A stretch of 64,000 nt of DNA from an uncultured Psychrobacter sp. (GTDB lineage: Bacteria; Pseudomonadota; Gammaproteobacteria; Pseudomonadales; Moraxellaceae). Positions 1 to 9,222 of the stretch are shown in pieces. How positions within the stretch are numbered: position 1 is the first letter of the stretch; every line of letters begins with the position of its first letter. The stretch spans positions 330,689-394,688 of the forward strand of contig CANMUI010000003.1 in assembly GCA_947501045.1 (NCBI GenBank), given 5' to 3'. Below the pieces are notes generated by a model that was not told the origin of the DNA, ran no database searches, and worked only from the letters and a program-made list of their open reading frames with translations. A program made the position numbers and the translations under genes.

Positions 1-1298
1 GACGGTTTACTCGGTGCCTGCATATGTGCGCTAAGCATATCATTACTGTGATCGTGAGGCATCACAAACTCAACGTCACTGCGAAATCCTGCTTCCATCA
101 GGTTTAGTGCCACTCCAAGTGCTGCTTTATCTTCATAAATTACCGCATGTAGCGCATGGGTAATTGGCATATAAATGCCTTCTTGACTGGCTTTTTCATG
201 AACTTGCTGAATGGTATTGACCCCCTCAGCAGTCTGACCTAACTTTTTGACCGCCGCATCAATAGTCATACCGCGGCCCAGCATATTGCCAATCTGATAG
301 TTGCGGCTCAGCTCCGAGCTACAAGTAGCATATAAATCGCCCACCCCAGACAATCCCAAAAAGGTCAACGGATTAGCGCCCGCTGCTAAGCCAAAACGGC
401 TCATCTCAGCCAAAGCACGCGTGAGTAACATAGCTTTGGTGTTTTCGCCCACTTTGTAAGCGGCTGCCATACCCATAGCAATGGCATAGATGTTTTTAAG
501 CGCTCCGCCAAGCTCAACGCCGTGAATATCATCACTGGCAAACACCCGAAAAAAAGCACTGTGTAGCGCGGCTTGTACCGCATGACGTAGCGGCTCTGAA
601 TCACTAGCAATAACTGTCGCTGACGGCATGTTTTTCATAATTTCTATAGCAAGGTTTGGTCCTGACATTACACCAAAATTCACCTCAGGTAATTCATCTT
701 CGATGATATCACTCATCAGCGCAAAGGTATCTTTTTCCATACCTTTGGTCAAAGACACTACCGATTGGCCAGTAATAAATGGCGCAATATTTTTGAGAGT
801 CTCACGAAAAGCTGAGCTTGGTACGGCCAAAAAGATAATATCTTTATCGGTAACTGCTGCTTCTAGATCGTGACTGTACTTAAGACGATCATCAAGCTTA
901 TAATCTGGCAGATACTTTTTATTAACTTGCGTCTTTGCCATTGATTTGACAGTACGTTTATTACGCACCCAAAGCGTAGTATCGCAGCCATTGCGCGCCG
1001 CCAAGTTGGCCATCGCTGTACCAAAACTACCACCACCCAAAAAAGCGAGACGCAGCTTAGTAGGATTTTTGTGAATTTGATCCATGTTTTTGGCTACAGC
1101 CGCCTCAACAGAGCTTGGCGCAAACTTTTTACGATTGAAACCTGATCGGGTAGCGCGCTCAATGATACTGGCTAACAAACCGCCTTGTTTTTCATCATGA
1201 CTGTCGTTGGTAGCATCGGTATCATTATCTATATTAGTATCGGCGTCAATATCTTGATCATTATGTTGGTCATCAGGCTTATCGGTAGGGCTAATCAT
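1..1298 (-). CDS. gpsA: Glycerol-3-phosphate dehydrogenase [NAD(P)+], partial (3' end beyond window)
   Basis: Reduces dihydroxyacetone phosphate to sn-glycerol 3-phosphate in the cytoplasm, the entry step of phospholipid synthesis. The frame is open from an ATG at 1298 to the left edge (about 432 residues), so the C-terminus is missing. A Rossmann motif LGGGSFGTAMA lies near residues 87-97. The conserved GALKNIYAIAMGM segment, which contains the catalytic Lys, lies near residue 260. About 80 residues precede the dinucleotide fold; they include an Asp/Asn-rich stretch (residues 8-36) absent from the usual ~340-residue enzyme. An internal ATG at 1085 would give the family length, but neither start has a good Shine-Dalgarno (SD). 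The gene follows the nitroreductase by 21 bp and is probably co-transcribed with it. Identification is firm; the start is uncertain. Confidence 0.93.
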   Translation of the reverse strand, partial: MISPTDKPDDQHNDQDIDADTNIDNDTDATNDSHDEKQGGLLASIIERATRSGFNRKKFAPSSVEAAVAKNMDQIHKNPTKLRLAFLGGGSFGTAMANLAARNGCDTTLWVRNKRTVKSMAKTQVNKKYLPDYKLDDRLKYSHDLEAAVTDKDIIFLAVPSSAFRETLKNIAPFITGQSVVSLTKGMEKDTFALMSDIIEDELPEVNFGVMSGPNLAIEIMKNMPSATVIASDSEPLRHAVQAALHSAFFRVFASDDIHGVELGGALKNIYAIAMGMAAAYKVGENTKAMLLTRALAEMSRFGLAAGANPLTFLGLSGVGDLYATCSSELSRNYQIGNMLGRGMTIDAAVKKLGQTAEGVNTIQQVHEKASQEGIYMPITHALHAVIYEDKAALGVALNLMEAGFRSDVEFVMPHDHSNDMLSAHMQAPSKP

Positions 1299-1319
1299 AT
1301 CTAATTATCCGTGTTGAGG

Positions 1320-1970
1320 TTAAGACTCAAAGCGTAGTAAAGGTTCAATATCAATGGGTTTACGTGCCGGAGTAGCTTTAGGGCTGGTGCCAGTATAAAC
1401 AAAAGCGGTAACATAATCATCAACGCCAACGCCAAAATATTCTTTCACTGCAGGCTCATTACATAGTAAACCGGTACGCCATACCGTACTAAACCCTTGC
1501 GCTTTTAGAGCCAAAATAAGGTTTTGTACCGCAGAGCCTGCGCTCAGCATTTGCTCAAAAGGCGGTACTTTTTTGTGCTGCTGCATATGCGTGATTACGG
1601 TAATGATAACGGGCGCCCGCATGGGCAGATTGTAGGTTTTTTGGCGGGTTTTCTCAGATAAGTCCTCGCCTTCTCGCGCCGCTTTTGCTTCAGCCGCAGT
1701 TAAAAGGGCTTGACCAAATTGCTGACGAGCATTGCCTTCGGTAACAATAAAACGCCATGGACGCAGTTTTTTATGATCAGGGGCTGTTGCCGCGCAGCTT
1801 ATCGCATCTTTTATCTGAGCGTGTGTAGGTGCAGGAGTATCAAGATTGCCCATACTGCGTCTTGATTTGATCCAGTCAATTAGCTGCTCATCAGTAGCTT
1901 CAAGAGGGTCTGAATTAGTCTCTATCATCTTTTTTATCTCTTTGTTGTTTTTATTTTCGTTTTTACTCAT
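1320..1970 (-). CDS. Nitroreductase family protein, YdjA-like
   Basis: Predicted FMN-dependent NAD(P)H oxidoreductase of 216 residues, a single nitroreductase fold. The N-terminal SRRSMGN (about residues 36-42) and APDHKKLRPWRF (about 63-74) match the FMN-binding pattern of the minimal YdjA subgroup. FSTVWRTG (about 159-166) is the second conserved segment. The physiological substrate of this family is not established. The first 18 residues are Lys/Asn-rich, and Met15 is an alternative start. The gene sits between zapE and gpsA on the same strand with short gaps (34 and 21 bp), so a three-gene transcript is likely, though the functions look unrelated. Confidence 0.85.
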   Translation of the reverse strand: MSKNENKNNKEIKKMIETNSDPLEATDEQLIDWIKSRRSMGNLDTPAPTHAQIKDAISCAATAPDHKKLRPWRFIVTEGNARQQFGQALLTAAEAKAAREGEDLSEKTRQKTYNLPMRAPVIITVITHMQQHKKVPPFEQMLSAGSAVQNLILALKAQGFSTVWRTGLLCNEPAVKEYFGVGVDDYVTAFVYTGTSPKATPARKPIDIEPLLRFES

Positions 1971-2004
1971 CGCTAATCCTTGTTATTTTTAGTACTTGTT
2001 ATCA

Positions 2005-3111
2005 TTATGCAGCATCAGCATCTTCAACGCGGTGTTTCATTTTCAAGTAATCTTCTGATTGCATCTCAAGCAGCCGCGAGCGCGTACGCTCAATCTCAAA
2101 AGCTAATTTTTTACCTTGGTACAGCTCAAGAATGGACTGCTGAGCGCGCACTAGTAGTTTAACTCTGCGATCATAGAACTCATCAACCATATAAATGAAT
2201 CGGCGCGTCGGGTCGCGTAGCTCATCATCTAAAGCGGGCACGGCATTAACCAAGACCGTGTTGAACTGTTTGGCAATTTCGATGAAGTCAGCCGCTGAAC
2301 GAGGTTCCATACACAAATGACGAAAATCGCAGAACAAAATGTCTTCGGTACGAGCATTGATTTTGATCTCGCGGCCATTGATAACGATAGGCTCATAGCT
2401 AATCTTAAGATTGTTTGAAAGACTGGCGAAACGGTTGGCTAGCCAATTGTGATTGGCTCGAGTCATCGGTGATTTATATAGCTCAGCTTGCTGCAGTACC
2501 CGTAAACGATAATCGATACCAGAGTCGATATTCATAACGGTCGTATGGCGCTCTACCTCTGCAATAGCGGGCAAAAAACGATCACGATGCAAACCATCTT
2601 TATACAGCCCAGAGGGTTCGATGTTTGAAGTGGCGACCAAAGTGACGCCCCGATTAAACAGCATGGTAAACAAATCCCCTAAAATCATGGCATCAGACAC
2701 GTTGGAGACAAAAAACTCATCAAAACAGATGATGACTGCTTCTTCATAAATAATGTCAGCAACCTTTTCAAGAGGGTTACTCTGTCCTTGTAAAGCATTG
2801 AGCTCACGATGTACACGCTGCATAAAATGGTGAAAATGCTGACGCATTTTACGCTCTATCGTCAGCGAGTCAAAAAACATATCCATCATCCAGGTCTTAC
2901 CACGGCCAACGCCGCCCCACATATACAGACCTTTTGGTGCCTCAGGTTTGGACTTTAAAAAGCTAAAGAAGCCCTTCTTTTGTTCCGTCGTCTCATTAAG
3001 CTGATGATACAGATTATCAAGATAACTCATGGCTTCGTACTGCTGCTCGTCCCGAGTGAATTCCTCAGTACTAACCGCTTGCTCATAGCGCTGCAATGGA
3101 GATAATGGCAT
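2005..3111 (-). CDS. zapE: Cell division AFG1-like ATPase ZapE
   Basis: AFG1/ZapE P-loop ATPase. In E. coli it associates with the Z-ring at late division and is needed under low oxygen or heat. From the chosen ATG the protein has 368 residues, close to the ~375 of E. coli ZapE. Walker A GGVGRGKT is at residues 66-73 and Walker B VIICFDEFF at 126-134. The frame stays open 39 codons further upstream (to 3228), but that part is not family-like. MPLSPLQRYE is the typical N-terminus, so 3111 is preferred. A few hundred bases separate it from the upstream hydrolase, and it is followed closely by the nitroreductase. Confidence 0.92.
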   Translation of the reverse strand: MPLSPLQRYEQAVSTEEFTRDEQQYEAMSYLDNLYHQLNETTEQKKGFFSFLKSKPEAPKGLYMWGGVGRGKTWMMDMFFDSLTIERKMRQHFHHFMQRVHRELNALQGQSNPLEKVADIIYEEAVIICFDEFFVSNVSDAMILGDLFTMLFNRGVTLVATSNIEPSGLYKDGLHRDRFLPAIAEVERHTTVMNIDSGIDYRLRVLQQAELYKSPMTRANHNWLANRFASLSNNLKISYEPIVINGREIKINARTEDILFCDFRHLCMEPRSAADFIEIAKQFNTVLVNAVPALDDELRDPTRRFIYMVDEFYDRRVKLLVRAQQSILELYQGKKLAFEIERTRSRLLEMQSEDYLKMKHRVEDADAA

Positions 3112-3389
3112 AATATAACTCGTTTTTATAAAGATAGATAAAGTGTTAACACCGTCAACAGCTACTAAATTATGCTGTCTACACTGAGATAGTAGAAGCT
3201 GATTTATTAAATGGCTCATTACGTCCATCTTTTATCGCTAACACCGCTTAATACAATATTGGTAATGAGGTAATAATAACCTATAAAACAAGAACTTAAA
3301 CTAAAATAATGAGCTAAAATACTAAAGTTAGCCTTCAACTTAAGAGCAGTGTTTTATTAATGACAATGTTTTAAAGCCAATATTAAACC

Positions 3390-4037
3390 TTAAAAGTTAT
3401 GCTGTTCTAACAACTGTTTAAGCTCGGATAAGCGCCCGTGGAAAAAATGTCCAGCACCATCAACGATGCTCGTTGCAATGCCCTGCTGCTCGGCAAAAGC
3501 TTGCATACTAGCAGGATCAATGACTTTATCAGCATTGCCGTAGATCTCAAAAGTCTTATCTGTTGGCAATTGCAGATCACTGGTATCGTTTTTTTCAACC
3601 GATGGCGAGATGAGCGCTACGTTTGCTATCTCAAAGTCGCTTAAACCCCAGACATGCGGAGCGCTTAGCATTTGTTCGGCAACTCGCGCCGTCACGTAGC
3701 CGCCAAAAGAGAAGCCACCAAGCCATAGTTTGCGAGCTGTCGTCTGGCTGCTGATCCATTGTAACACGGTCATAGCATCGACGACTTCACCTTCAGCATA
3801 ATCATGCTCGCCTGTTGATTGGCCTACACCGCGAAAGTTAAAGCGCACCGCATGCATACCGTTATCGCGAGCAAAACGGTACATGGTAGTCACCACTTTA
3901 TTATTCATCGTACCCTCATATAAGGGATTGGGATGACAAAGTAGTGCTACTGTATCGGTATTTGGATCATTGGGGTTGTCTTGTTGCCATAGCGCGTCAA
4001 CTTCAAGCACGCCGGCAGGAGCAGGAATTAATGACAT
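3390..4037 (-). CDS. Alpha/beta hydrolase (CocE/YsgA-like)
   Basis: A 215-residue serine hydrolase of the small cytoplasmic alpha/beta type. The N-terminal CHPNPLYEGTMNNKVV (residues 34-49) is the HPxPxxGGTxxNKVV hallmark of this subgroup. The nucleophile elbow GFSFGG places Ser110. Asp170 (in GNAD) and His197 (in GAGHFFHG) complete a plausible triad. Substrate is unknown; relatives are annotated as hydrolases or esterases without a defined role. The start ATG at 4037 fits the family N-terminus. It is read alone, with a divergent lipoprotein gene upstream. Confidence 0.82.
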   Translation of the reverse strand: MSLIPAPAGVLEVDALWQQDNPNDPNTDTVALLCHPNPLYEGTMNNKVVTTMYRFARDNGMHAVRFNFRGVGQSTGEHDYAEGEVVDAMTVLQWISSQTTARKLWLGGFSFGGYVTARVAEQMLSAPHVWGLSDFEIANVALISPSVEKNDTSDLQLPTDKTFEIYGNADKVIDPASMQAFAEQQGIATSIVDGAGHFFHGRLSELKQLLEQHNF

Positions 4038-4366
4038 AATATAGAGTACTGGTTACAATAATTGTCTCAATTATCCTAGATACAGTTTATATTACAAGTG
4101 CTTTGCTATTTATATCATCAATAGCTGTAAATAAAAATATCAAAGGTAGGACAATCAAAATCTAAATCCAAGGTAGAGTAACTAAAAAGGTTTATAATCA
4201 AAAATAAGTTTGGTGATTTAAGACTTATTCAGGCAGTATAGCAAAGAGGTAGTATCTCAGCTTGTCCCTATATGAACATTTAGCATAAACGTTTAGCTGT
4301 TGAATAAGTTGACTCTACATCAATCTTTATTGTTTTGAACTTTGCACTATTTTATAGGATAAATTT
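4038..4366. other. Divergent intergenic region, no gene seen
   Basis: 329 bp of AT-rich DNA between the divergent alpha/beta hydrolase (minus) and lipoprotein (plus) genes. It must hold both promoters. No open frame of note, no hairpin with a U-tract and no convincing operator palindrome was recognised by eye. Confidence 0.6.
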
Positions 4367-4738
4367 ATGACTACTTTTACTAAAACGCTGACTTTGACGG
4401 CAACTTTAGCCGCAGCATTGACTTTAGGCGCTTGTCAAAGCACCCCTACCTCCTCGCCGGTTATTCAGCGCGCTAATGCTACTTATGAAACCACAGGCAT
4501 TGGCCCTACAAAGATACAAGCCCAGCAAAACGCTATTGATAGTGCCAAAAAAACCTGCCGTAGTAAGCAAGTCATCGTCCTTAATGATAAAACGACATTC
4601 AATGGTATTTTAAATGAGCGTACAGGTCGTATGGTTGGACAAATGGGTGCGATAGTCGGTTCTGTGTTAGGTACAGACTCACCAGAGCTAGCACGTGATG
4701 ATGATTATGAATATACTATCAATTTTCGTTGTCAATAA
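4367..4738 (+). CDS. Small putative lipoprotein of unknown function
   Basis: A 123-residue protein with a lipoprotein signal: a hydrophobic stretch in residues 7-20, then lipobox LGAC with Cys23 as the lipidated residue, so it is probably outer-membrane or periplasmic. The mature part starts with a flexible Ser/Thr/Pro segment. It continues into an Ala/Gln-rich helix (about 50-65) and a Gly-rich segment (about 85-100, GRMVGQMGAIVGSVLG) that could insert in or lie against a membrane. It ends in a possible beta-strand with a C-terminal Cys. I do not recognise the family. An SD-like AGGA lies upstream of the ATG. The gene stands alone, 126 bp before xseA. Confidence 0.75.
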   Translation: MTTFTKTLTLTATLAAALTLGACQSTPTSSPVIQRANATYETTGIGPTKIQAQQNAIDSAKKTCRSKQVIVLNDKTTFNGILNERTGRMVGQMGAIVGSVLGTDSPELARDDDYEYTINFRCQ

Positions 4739-4864
4739 TGTAATACTAGCGCGAGCTATTCACTTATAAATAGCAATTTGTCTGTCAAAAAAGGCTTATT
4801 GGCTTTACTTTTTGGGCGTAAATATTTAGGCTAAAGGGTTCTATTTAGCTTTGATGTTATTAAG

Positions 4865-6472
4865 ATGAATATTTTCCAGCTCTTTTATAACTCCTTTTCA
4901 ATTTTATATCGTCCTTGGTTTGATACTATGCGTAGACCTAATCTCTCAAATTCTAACTCTGCCAAAGTGTTAGTCCCTGCCAAAGATTTGGCGACACTTG
5001 AGGCTGAGCTGGCAGAACAAAACAATAGCTTAGAGAGCGATTTGGAAGATACGGTGCTACGTTTGAGTGATTATTTGTCCGCCGTTGAAATGGTAGTCAA
5101 GCAAACTTTTAACCATCGCGTTTGGGTTAAAGCTGAGATTCGCAATCTATCAAGTAAAGGCGGTCATTATTACTTTGAGCTGGCCGAAAAAGATGACGCG
5201 GGCAAAGTTGTCGCCAGCTGCCGCGGTAATTTATGGCGGTTCAAAGCGGCACAAGTACTTGCTAAGTTCGAGCGTGCAACTGGCATGGCTTTGGATCGTG
5301 ATTTAACGGTACTACTTAAGGTATCGGCGAACTTTCATGCGCAGTATGGCTTTTCTTTAACTATAGAGGATATTGATCCCAGTTATACGTTAGGGGATTT
5401 GGCACGTCAGTACGCCCAGATGGTAGATCGCTTAAGTGGTGAGGGTCTTATTCATCTTAACAGACAGTTGCCTGCGCCCTTTGATATTGAGCATGTTTTA
5501 GTCATTGCCCCTGAAAAAGCCGCTGGACTAGGCGATTTTCAAGCCGATGCCGATAGACTTGCCAGTACTGGCGCTTGTCAGTTTCACTATCATAGCGCTA
5601 CTTTTCAGGGCAATCATGCGCCAAATGAGATTCGCCAAGCGATCGTTGATGCTCAGCAGCAGTTTTTCGATGATTATGAGCGCCTGCCAGATTTGTTAGT
5701 TATTATCCGCGGCGGTGGCGCAGTCGGTGATCTAGCTTATCTTAATGACTATGAGCTCGCTGCCTTGGTGGCTGAGCAGCCTATACCTGTTTGGGTCGGC
5801 ATCGGTCATGAACGCGATAAAGTCATATTAGATGAAGTGGCACATACCAGTTTTGATACCCCCTCAAAAGTCATTGTTGCTATCAGCAGTCATTTAGCCA
5901 AACTGGTCACGCAAACTTTGCATTATCGAGCGCAGATTAAACAAGCGGCTCTAAGCCAATTGAAAACAGCAGAGCAGCAGACTACGCGCCAGTTAAGCCA
6001 AGTACAATCGCAAACTATTGGGCAGCTAACAGCGCTACAAAAAGATAGTGACTTTGCTTGGCAGAGTATCCAGCAAAGCGCGCAGCGGCAAGTTAAACAA
6101 GCATCAAGGCTGACCTTCGAGCTGATCAAACAAACACAAACCAACGCGTGTCAGCAGCTGCGCAGCGCCCATGAACATGTTGAAAGCTATCAGCAAACGA
6201 TACAGCACAGCGCGCAGCAACAAGTCGTGCAAGCTGAGCGTGATAGCGCCTATCTACGCGATATTGTCCTTTTGCATAAACCTGAGCGGGTGCTTAAACA
6301 GGGCTATGCTATGCTCACTGAAGATGGGCTCGTTGAAGACAAGGGACTTGTTAAAAACAAAGCTAAACAAATTCTGACCAGTAGTACTCAGCTTTACGCC
6401 GAGCAAACTATCAAAATTGTTCTAAAAGATGGGCAAGCTCGCGCGCGTATTATAGAGGTCAAAAGTAATTAG
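4865..6472 (+). CDS. xseA: Exodeoxyribonuclease VII large subunit
   Basis: Catalytic subunit of ExoVII, which degrades single-stranded DNA in both directions and acts in mismatch repair and recombination clean-up. The 535-residue product has an N-terminal OB-fold domain (about residues 65-165, HRVWVKAEIRNLSSKGGHYYFEL). The central nuclease core (about 195-340) has the conserved IIRGGGAVGDLAYLNDYELA and WVGIGHERDKVILDEVAHTSFDTPSKV. A long Gln/Ala-rich coiled coil (about 345-470) follows, then a C-terminal segment. It is longer than E. coli XseA (~456) because of an extra N-terminus; Met22 at 4928 is a possible alternative start. xseB follows 57 bp downstream. Confidence 0.95.
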   Translation: MNIFQLFYNSFSILYRPWFDTMRRPNLSNSNSAKVLVPAKDLATLEAELAEQNNSLESDLEDTVLRLSDYLSAVEMVVKQTFNHRVWVKAEIRNLSSKGGHYYFELAEKDDAGKVVASCRGNLWRFKAAQVLAKFERATGMALDRDLTVLLKVSANFHAQYGFSLTIEDIDPSYTLGDLARQYAQMVDRLSGEGLIHLNRQLPAPFDIEHVLVIAPEKAAGLGDFQADADRLASTGACQFHYHSATFQGNHAPNEIRQAIVDAQQQFFDDYERLPDLLVIIRGGGAVGDLAYLNDYELAALVAEQPIPVWVGIGHERDKVILDEVAHTSFDTPSKVIVAISSHLAKLVTQTLHYRAQIKQAALSQLKTAEQQTTRQLSQVQSQTIGQLTALQKDSDFAWQSIQQSAQRQVKQASRLTFELIKQTQTNACQQLRSAHEHVESYQQTIQHSAQQQVVQAERDSAYLRDIVLLHKPERVLKQGYAMLTEDGLVEDKGLVKNKAKQILTSSTQLYAEQTIKIVLKDGQARARIIEVKSN

Positions 6473-6529
6473 ACTAATCCCTTAACAATCATAAAACACT
6501 TAGCAAACATAAAAACTGAAGGAAACCTT

Positions 6530-6775
6530 ATGACCACCCCTACTCGCAAACGCAAAAAAGCCGCGCCAAAAACTTTTAAAGCGGCTTATGATATTTTAAA
6601 AACCAACGCCGCTGAGCTCCAGCAACAAGACGAGCCTGATATTGATAATTTAATGACCACGGTAGAAGAGTCTATCGCCGCTTACCGGGTATGCGAGACT
6701 CGTATTAACGCTGTGCAGCAAGCATTAGACGCCGCCTTTGCCGAAGAAGAGACGACTAAAAGTACTGAAAGCTAA
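6530..6775 (+). CDS. xseB: Exodeoxyribonuclease VII small subunit
   Basis: An 81-residue helical protein of XseB length. The pattern TFKAAYDIL, then NLMTTVEESIAAYRVCETRI and VQQALDAAF matches the two-helix hairpin that wraps the coiled coil of the large subunit. A basic N-terminal TRKRKKAAPK tail precedes the fold. AAGGAAACCTT before the ATG gives a clear SD. Its position directly behind xseA supports the assignment. Confidence 0.93.
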   Translation: MTTPTRKRKKAAPKTFKAAYDILKTNAAELQQQDEPDIDNLMTTVEESIAAYRVCETRINAVQQALDAAFAEEETTKSTES

Positions 6776-6784
6776 TATCCGGTT

Positions 6785-6805
6785 TTAGGGTTCAACAAAC
6801 CCTAA
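6785..6805. terminator. Weak hairpin between convergent xseB and pncB
   Basis: An 8-bp perfect stem (TTAGGGTT / AACCCTAA) with a 5-base loop lies between the convergent stop codons. No clean U-tract follows on either strand, so terminator function is only suggested. Confidence 0.3.
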
Positions 6806-6829
6806 GCGATCAAGGTTTGTGCTGATCCG

Positions 6830-8047
6830 CTATTCAACATCATCCACGTCAAATACTTGGCGCAGATAAGCCAAATAAGTATCGTTATTAATCATAGTTT
6901 TGCCCGGGCTATCAGAGAGCTTAGCAACGGGCTGACCGTTACACTCAACAAGCTTGAGAACGATATTTATCTGCGTCAAACCAGTATCATTAGTTAAATT
7001 GGTGCCGATACCAAAGCTGGTCTTGATCTGGTCTTTAAAGTACTGGTGCAGCTCCCATGCTTTATTAATATCCAAACCATCGCTAAACGTCAGTATTTTA
7101 GTTTTAGGGTCTATTTTTAACTTTTTATAGTGAGCAATTGCTTTATCACCCCACGTATAAGGGTCACCGCTATCATGGCGTAGGCCATCAAAGAGCTTGG
7201 CAAAATACAAATCAAAATCTCGTAAAAACGCATCCATACCGACAACATCAGTTAGTGCAATTCCCAAGTCGCCACGGTACTCGTGTACCCATGCCTCAAG
7301 AGCGGCTTTTTGCGAATCACGCAAACGTACATCCAATGCTTGAAACGCTTGCATAAACTCATGTGCCATGGTGCCTATCGGGGTCATACCTAAAGTTTTA
7401 GCCAAATAAACGTTGGATGTGCCACTAACCACTTTTGGTTCCGCTTTGTGCAGAGTTTCGACCACATGCGCCTGCCAGTTTTTACTAAAACGCCTACGCG
7501 TACCAAAGTCTGCGATAATAAAGGGCGGATCTTCCGGTTTTTGCTGCTGAGCATACTGCTTCAATAGCTTGACTTTGGCATCCAAACGCCGCTGCGCCTC
7601 TTCTATAACGCTAGGGGTTGATAAGGCATTGAAATATAGCTCGTTCACAATTGCCAATACAAAAACCTCAAAGAACATCGCTTGAATCATCGGTCCTTCA
7701 ATATCGATAAATAGCCGACCTTTACTGTCCGTGCTTACTTTAATAAAGCGACGTTTAAGCTGAAACAGCTCTAAATAATCTACAAAATCTGAGCGCATAA
7801 AGCGCAGGCCCCGCAAATACTCCAGCTCATCGGGTAAGAACCGCAGTTCACACAAACTATCTAGCTGTAACTCCAAAGACTCTTTGATGGTTGCCAATGG
7901 ATAAGCCGTATCATTATTATTACGGCAGCGGAAGCGGTAAACGCCGTGCGTTTGGGGAAATTGATGCAGCATAGCTTGTAGCATCGTAAATTTGTACAAA
8001 TCGTTATCAAGCAAAGAGGTAATGATAGGATCATGAATAACGGTCAT
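6830..8047 (-). CDS. pncB: Nicotinate phosphoribosyltransferase
   Basis: First enzyme of the Preiss-Handler NAD salvage route: nicotinate + PRPP + ATP gives nicotinate mononucleotide. From ATG 8047 the protein has 405 residues, the usual length. It begins MTVIHDPIITSLLDNDLYKF, with the conserved DLYKFTM. IADFGTRRRFS (about 178-188) and GTMAHEFMQAFQ with His229, the likely phosphorylated His, are family hallmarks. The frame continues 26 codons upstream, but 8047 is preferred because AAAGGT lies eight bases before it and the N-terminus matches the family. It is monocistronic and convergent with xseAB. Confidence 0.95.
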   Translation of the reverse strand: MTVIHDPIITSLLDNDLYKFTMLQAMLHQFPQTHGVYRFRCRNNNDTAYPLATIKESLELQLDSLCELRFLPDELEYLRGLRFMRSDFVDYLELFQLKRRFIKVSTDSKGRLFIDIEGPMIQAMFFEVFVLAIVNELYFNALSTPSVIEEAQRRLDAKVKLLKQYAQQQKPEDPPFIIADFGTRRRFSKNWQAHVVETLHKAEPKVVSGTSNVYLAKTLGMTPIGTMAHEFMQAFQALDVRLRDSQKAALEAWVHEYRGDLGIALTDVVGMDAFLRDFDLYFAKLFDGLRHDSGDPYTWGDKAIAHYKKLKIDPKTKILTFSDGLDINKAWELHQYFKDQIKTSFGIGTNLTNDTGLTQINIVLKLVECNGQPVAKLSDSPGKTMINNDTYLAYLRQVFDVDDVE

Positions 8048-8244
8048 GCGATAACCTTTAATAAAAAACAGAAACAATGTAAAAGAAAGAATACTGCCAA
8101 ACATTGATGAAACATCGATAATCATTAATAACTATTAATAATTAGGCTAAGTAACAAGCTATTTGTACTCGTTCAGAGTATAGCGATATTCACATCTTTT
8201 TGCATGACTCACGATCAATTAAAGCAAAATTACTATAATTTGCA

Positions 8245-9222
8245 CTAGGACTTGATCAATTTTACCAGTGGCGCATAACCCGATTGCGGCATCGCACTCA
8301 CTGGAATGAACTGCAGTGCCCCGCCGTTAATACAGTAACGTAGACCACCGCGATCTTTAGGGCCATCAGGGAAGACGTGACCTAGATGGGAGTCGGCAAC
8401 TCTTGAGCGCACCTCAGTACGCACCATGTTAAAAGCAGTATCTTGATGCTGAGTGATGACCTGCATGTCGATAGGCTTGGTAAAGCTTGGCCAGCCGCAG
8501 CCGGACTGATACTTATCAGTCGATAAAAACAGCGGCTCACCACTGACCACATCAACGTAAATACCTGGCGCAAATAAATTATCATATTCATGACTAAAGG
8601 CACGCTCGGTGCCCGCCTTTTGCGTGATATCATACTGCGCTTGGGTGAGCGTATCTTTAATTACGTTTTTGTCAAAGTTCGCATAGCGTTTAGGGTCTAA
8701 GGCCTTAGCTACAGTGTTAGCTGGCGCAAGTTCGATTCGCGCGGTTTCTTCTGGCTCATCGTCGGCGAGGCTTAGATCAATATGGCAATAACCGTTTGGA
8801 TTTTTAGCCAGATAATCTTGATGATACATCTCGGCCAAGTAGAAATTATCCAATGCTTCGTTCTCAACGACAATCGGCTGATCATATTTACTCTCAAGCT
8901 GTCTGATAGCGGCATCAACGACTGCTTTGTCTTCTTGGTCGGTATAATAGACACCCGTACGGTATTGGACGCCGCGATCATTACCTTGCTTATTAAGACT
9001 AGTTGGGTCAATCACTCGGAAGTAATACTTGAGGACGGTTTCAAGATCGGTTTTGTCAGCGTTGTAAGTGACTTTTACCGTTTCAGCATGGCCTGAACCA
9101 CCAATTACCTGCTCATAACTTGGGTTAGCAGTATCACCATTAGCGTAGCCTGATACAGCGTCGACCACTCCATCGATTCGCTCCATATACGCTTCAACAC
9201 CCCAAAAACAACCACCTGCCAA
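8245..9222 (-). CDS. msrAB: MsrA-MsrB bifunctional methionine sulfoxide reductase, 3' fragment of a frameshifted Trx-MsrA-MsrB gene
   Basis: Reduces both stereoisomers of methionine sulfoxide. The MsrA domain starts with GGCFWG (catalytic Cys codon at 9208-9210). The MsrB domain follows, with CGWPSF and the catalytic RYCINGG (Cys codon at 8332-8334). The frame is open upstream to about 9295 and encodes a plausible linker there (IYYNDQGQPINTRNIYLAGG). The nominal TTG at 9222 has no SD and would remove the start of the MsrA strand. The domain order and the preceding TlpA-like part match Neisseria PilB, so this is most likely the second half of one gene whose frame is broken near 9275-9285. Confidence 0.85.
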   Translation of the reverse strand: MAGGCFWGVEAYMERIDGVVDAVSGYANGDTANPSYEQVIGGSGHAETVKVTYNADKTDLETVLKYYFRVIDPTSLNKQGNDRGVQYRTGVYYTDQEDKAVVDAAIRQLESKYDQPIVVENEALDNFYLAEMYHQDYLAKNPNGYCHIDLSLADDEPEETARIELAPANTVAKALDPKRYANFDKNVIKDTLTQAQYDITQKAGTERAFSHEYDNLFAPGIYVDVVSGEPLFLSTDKYQSGCGWPSFTKPIDMQVITQHQDTAFNMVRTEVRSRVADSHLGHVFPDGPKDRGGLRYCINGGALQFIPVSAMPQSGYAPLVKLIKS

